Assembly (NCBI GenBank): GCA_016721435.1
Contig: JADKIC010000026.1
Coordinates: forward strand, 18,922 to 82,921
DNA length: 64,000 nucleotides
From: Bacteroidota bacterium
GTDB lineage: Bacteria; Bacteroidota; Bacteroidia; AKYH767-A; OLB10
Direction of reading: 5' to 3'
The position numbers and the translations under genes are program-made. Shown piece after piece: positions 63,228 through 64,000 of the stretch (the stretch's first letter is position 1; every line of letters begins with the position of its first letter). The notes under the pieces are model-generated. The model did no database searches. It saw only the letters and a program-made list of their open reading frames with translations, and was not told where the DNA came from.

Positions 63228-64000
63228 ATGAAAAACAAAATTACCAGTGGACAATTCGCAATCAGGATGATGATTGCAATTGCCATATCAACCTCCGTAT
63301 TCACGGGTTGTAAAAAAGACAAGGATGAAGAAACGACTCCTGCAACAGTATTAAACTTCACACTCACTACACTTTCCGACGGAACGATTCAGGTGGAAGG
63401 AACAACCAACCAATCCATAACATGGGACAGTAGCAAAACTTATCTTGTAAAAGGATTTGTATACGTGGATCAAGGCGGTGTCTTAAATATTCAACCGGGA
63501 ACTGTTATAAAAGGCGATAAAGCCTCTAAAGGTTCCTTGATAATAAAGCGTGGTGGGAAAATTAATGCCGTTGGTACTGCTGCATTTCCTATCGTCTTTA
63601 CTTCATCACAAGCCATTGGCACACGTAATCCGGGTGACTGGGGTGGTATAATTATCTGCGGAAATTCTCCAATCAATTTGCCAAACAGTGAAGGACAAAT
63701 TGAAGGTGGTCCTGATGCACTTTATGGTGGAACAGTTGCGAATGATAACAGTGGTGCATTAAAATATGTTAGAATTGAATATGCAGGTATCCCCTTCCAG
63801 CCTAATCAGGAAATTAATGGTTTGACCTTAGGCGGTGTTGGCTCAGCAACTGAGATTGACTATATTCAAATTTCTTACAGCGGAGATGATGCTTATGAAA
63901 TGTTTGGCGGTAATGTTAATCTTAAACATATCATCTCTTTTAAAACTACAGATGATGATCTGGATACTGACAATGGGTACAGCGGAAAAATTCAATTTGG
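63228..64000 (+). CDS. surface lipoprotein with beta-helix-like repeats (partial, runs off the window)
   Basis: At least 257 residues, continuing beyond 64000. Lipobox VFTGC with the strong export signal KKDKDEE. The body has strands such as FVYVDQGGVLNIQPGTVIKGDKASKGSLIIKRGGKINAVG, PGDWGGIIICGNSP, and GALKYVRIEYAG, the pattern of a right-handed beta-helix seen in proteins encoded next to this class of TonB receptor. It begins 138 bases after the receptor and has a near-consensus -7 element (TAATCTTG, 63191-63198). A substrate-capturing partner of the receptor is the simplest guess. Confidence 0.85.
   Translation, partial: MKNKITSGQFAIRMMIAIAISTSVFTGCKKDKDEETTPATVLNFTLTTLSDGTIQVEGTTNQSITWDSSKTYLVKGFVYVDQGGVLNIQPGTVIKGDKASKGSLIIKRGGKINAVGTAAFPIVFTSSQAIGTRNPGDWGGIIICGNSPINLPNSEGQIEGGPDALYGGTVANDNSGALKYVRIEYAGIPFQPNQEINGLTLGGVGSATEIDYIQISYSGDDAYEMFGGNVNLKHIISFKTTDDDLDTDNGYSGKIQF

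Noticed and set aside
1..64000. tRNA or rRNA genes
   Set aside because: Every gap longer than about 150 bases was read on both strands; no cloverleaf with a conserved T-loop or rRNA core sequence was seen.

Overview
This 64 kb window comes from a member of the Bacteroidota. The evidence is a giant PKD-repeat surface protein, secreted proteins with type IX secretion (T9SS) C-terminal sorting domains, a TonB-dependent outer-membrane receptor with a carboxypeptidase-regulatory-like N-terminus, lipoproteins with an acidic/lysine export signal after the lipobox Cys, DUF3078 and Omp28-type proteins, little Shine-Dalgarno use, and several TAnnTTTG (-7) promoter elements typical of this phylum. A chitinophagal/sphingobacterial-grade environmental lineage fits, but the exact order cannot be fixed by eye. 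No rRNA, tRNA, CRISPR array, integrase or transposase was recognised.

Layout. 1-5195 (-): a broken giant adhesin with about 19 PKD-like repeats. 5384-8977 (+): uvrA and a LOG-family nucleotide hydrolase. 9128-15374 (+): a compact five-gene signalling operon (FIST sensor, histidine kinase, stand-alone receiver, REC-PAS-kinase-REC-HPt hybrid, sigma-54-type AAA+ regulator without a DNA-binding tail), closed by a strong terminator. 15489-20709 (+): three exported or membrane-anchored proteins. 20870-27300 (+): mscL, a DUF3078 protein, a RecB/AddA-like helicase-nuclease and pruA. 27301-28513: a gene-poor, apparently decayed stretch. 28514-29990 (-): gpx and an ABC ATPase. 30083-30775: palindromic 206-bp repeat units. 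30777-38290 (-): a tightly packed run ettA, AAA ATPase, DUF3226/TOPRIM, hisS, hutH, C1 peptidase. 38412-45728 (+): subtilisin-like protease, UbiA-family prenyltransferase, E1 alpha/beta fusion, murQ and a conserved hypothetical. 45907-53615: RlpA-like protein, two NUDIX enzymes, two Omp28-like lipoproteins, an ABC exporter, a TonB-C-domain protein and a second subtilase. 53851-56820: clpB followed by 48-bp tandem repeats. 56825-60016 (-): an arginase-family ureohydrolase and a PhoR/PhoB-like pair. 60273-64000 (+): a TonB receptor and a partial lipoprotein.

Sequence quality matters here. More than twenty genes are split by single-base indels, often in homopolymers, including conserved housekeeping genes (uvrA, ettA, clpB, murQ, E1). 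Conserved protein sequence resumes in the next frame each time, so I read nearly all of them as consensus errors rather than pseudogenes and annotate each gene as one reconstructed unit, giving fragment coordinates in the evidence.

The most interesting biology is (i) an AAA15/OLD-like ATPase overlapping a DUF3226 TOPRIM protein, an AT-rich island inside an ettA-hisS gene string and a good candidate for an anti-phage ATPase-TOPRIM system; (ii) the FIST-led phosphorelay operon; and (iii) three families of palindromic intergenic repeats.
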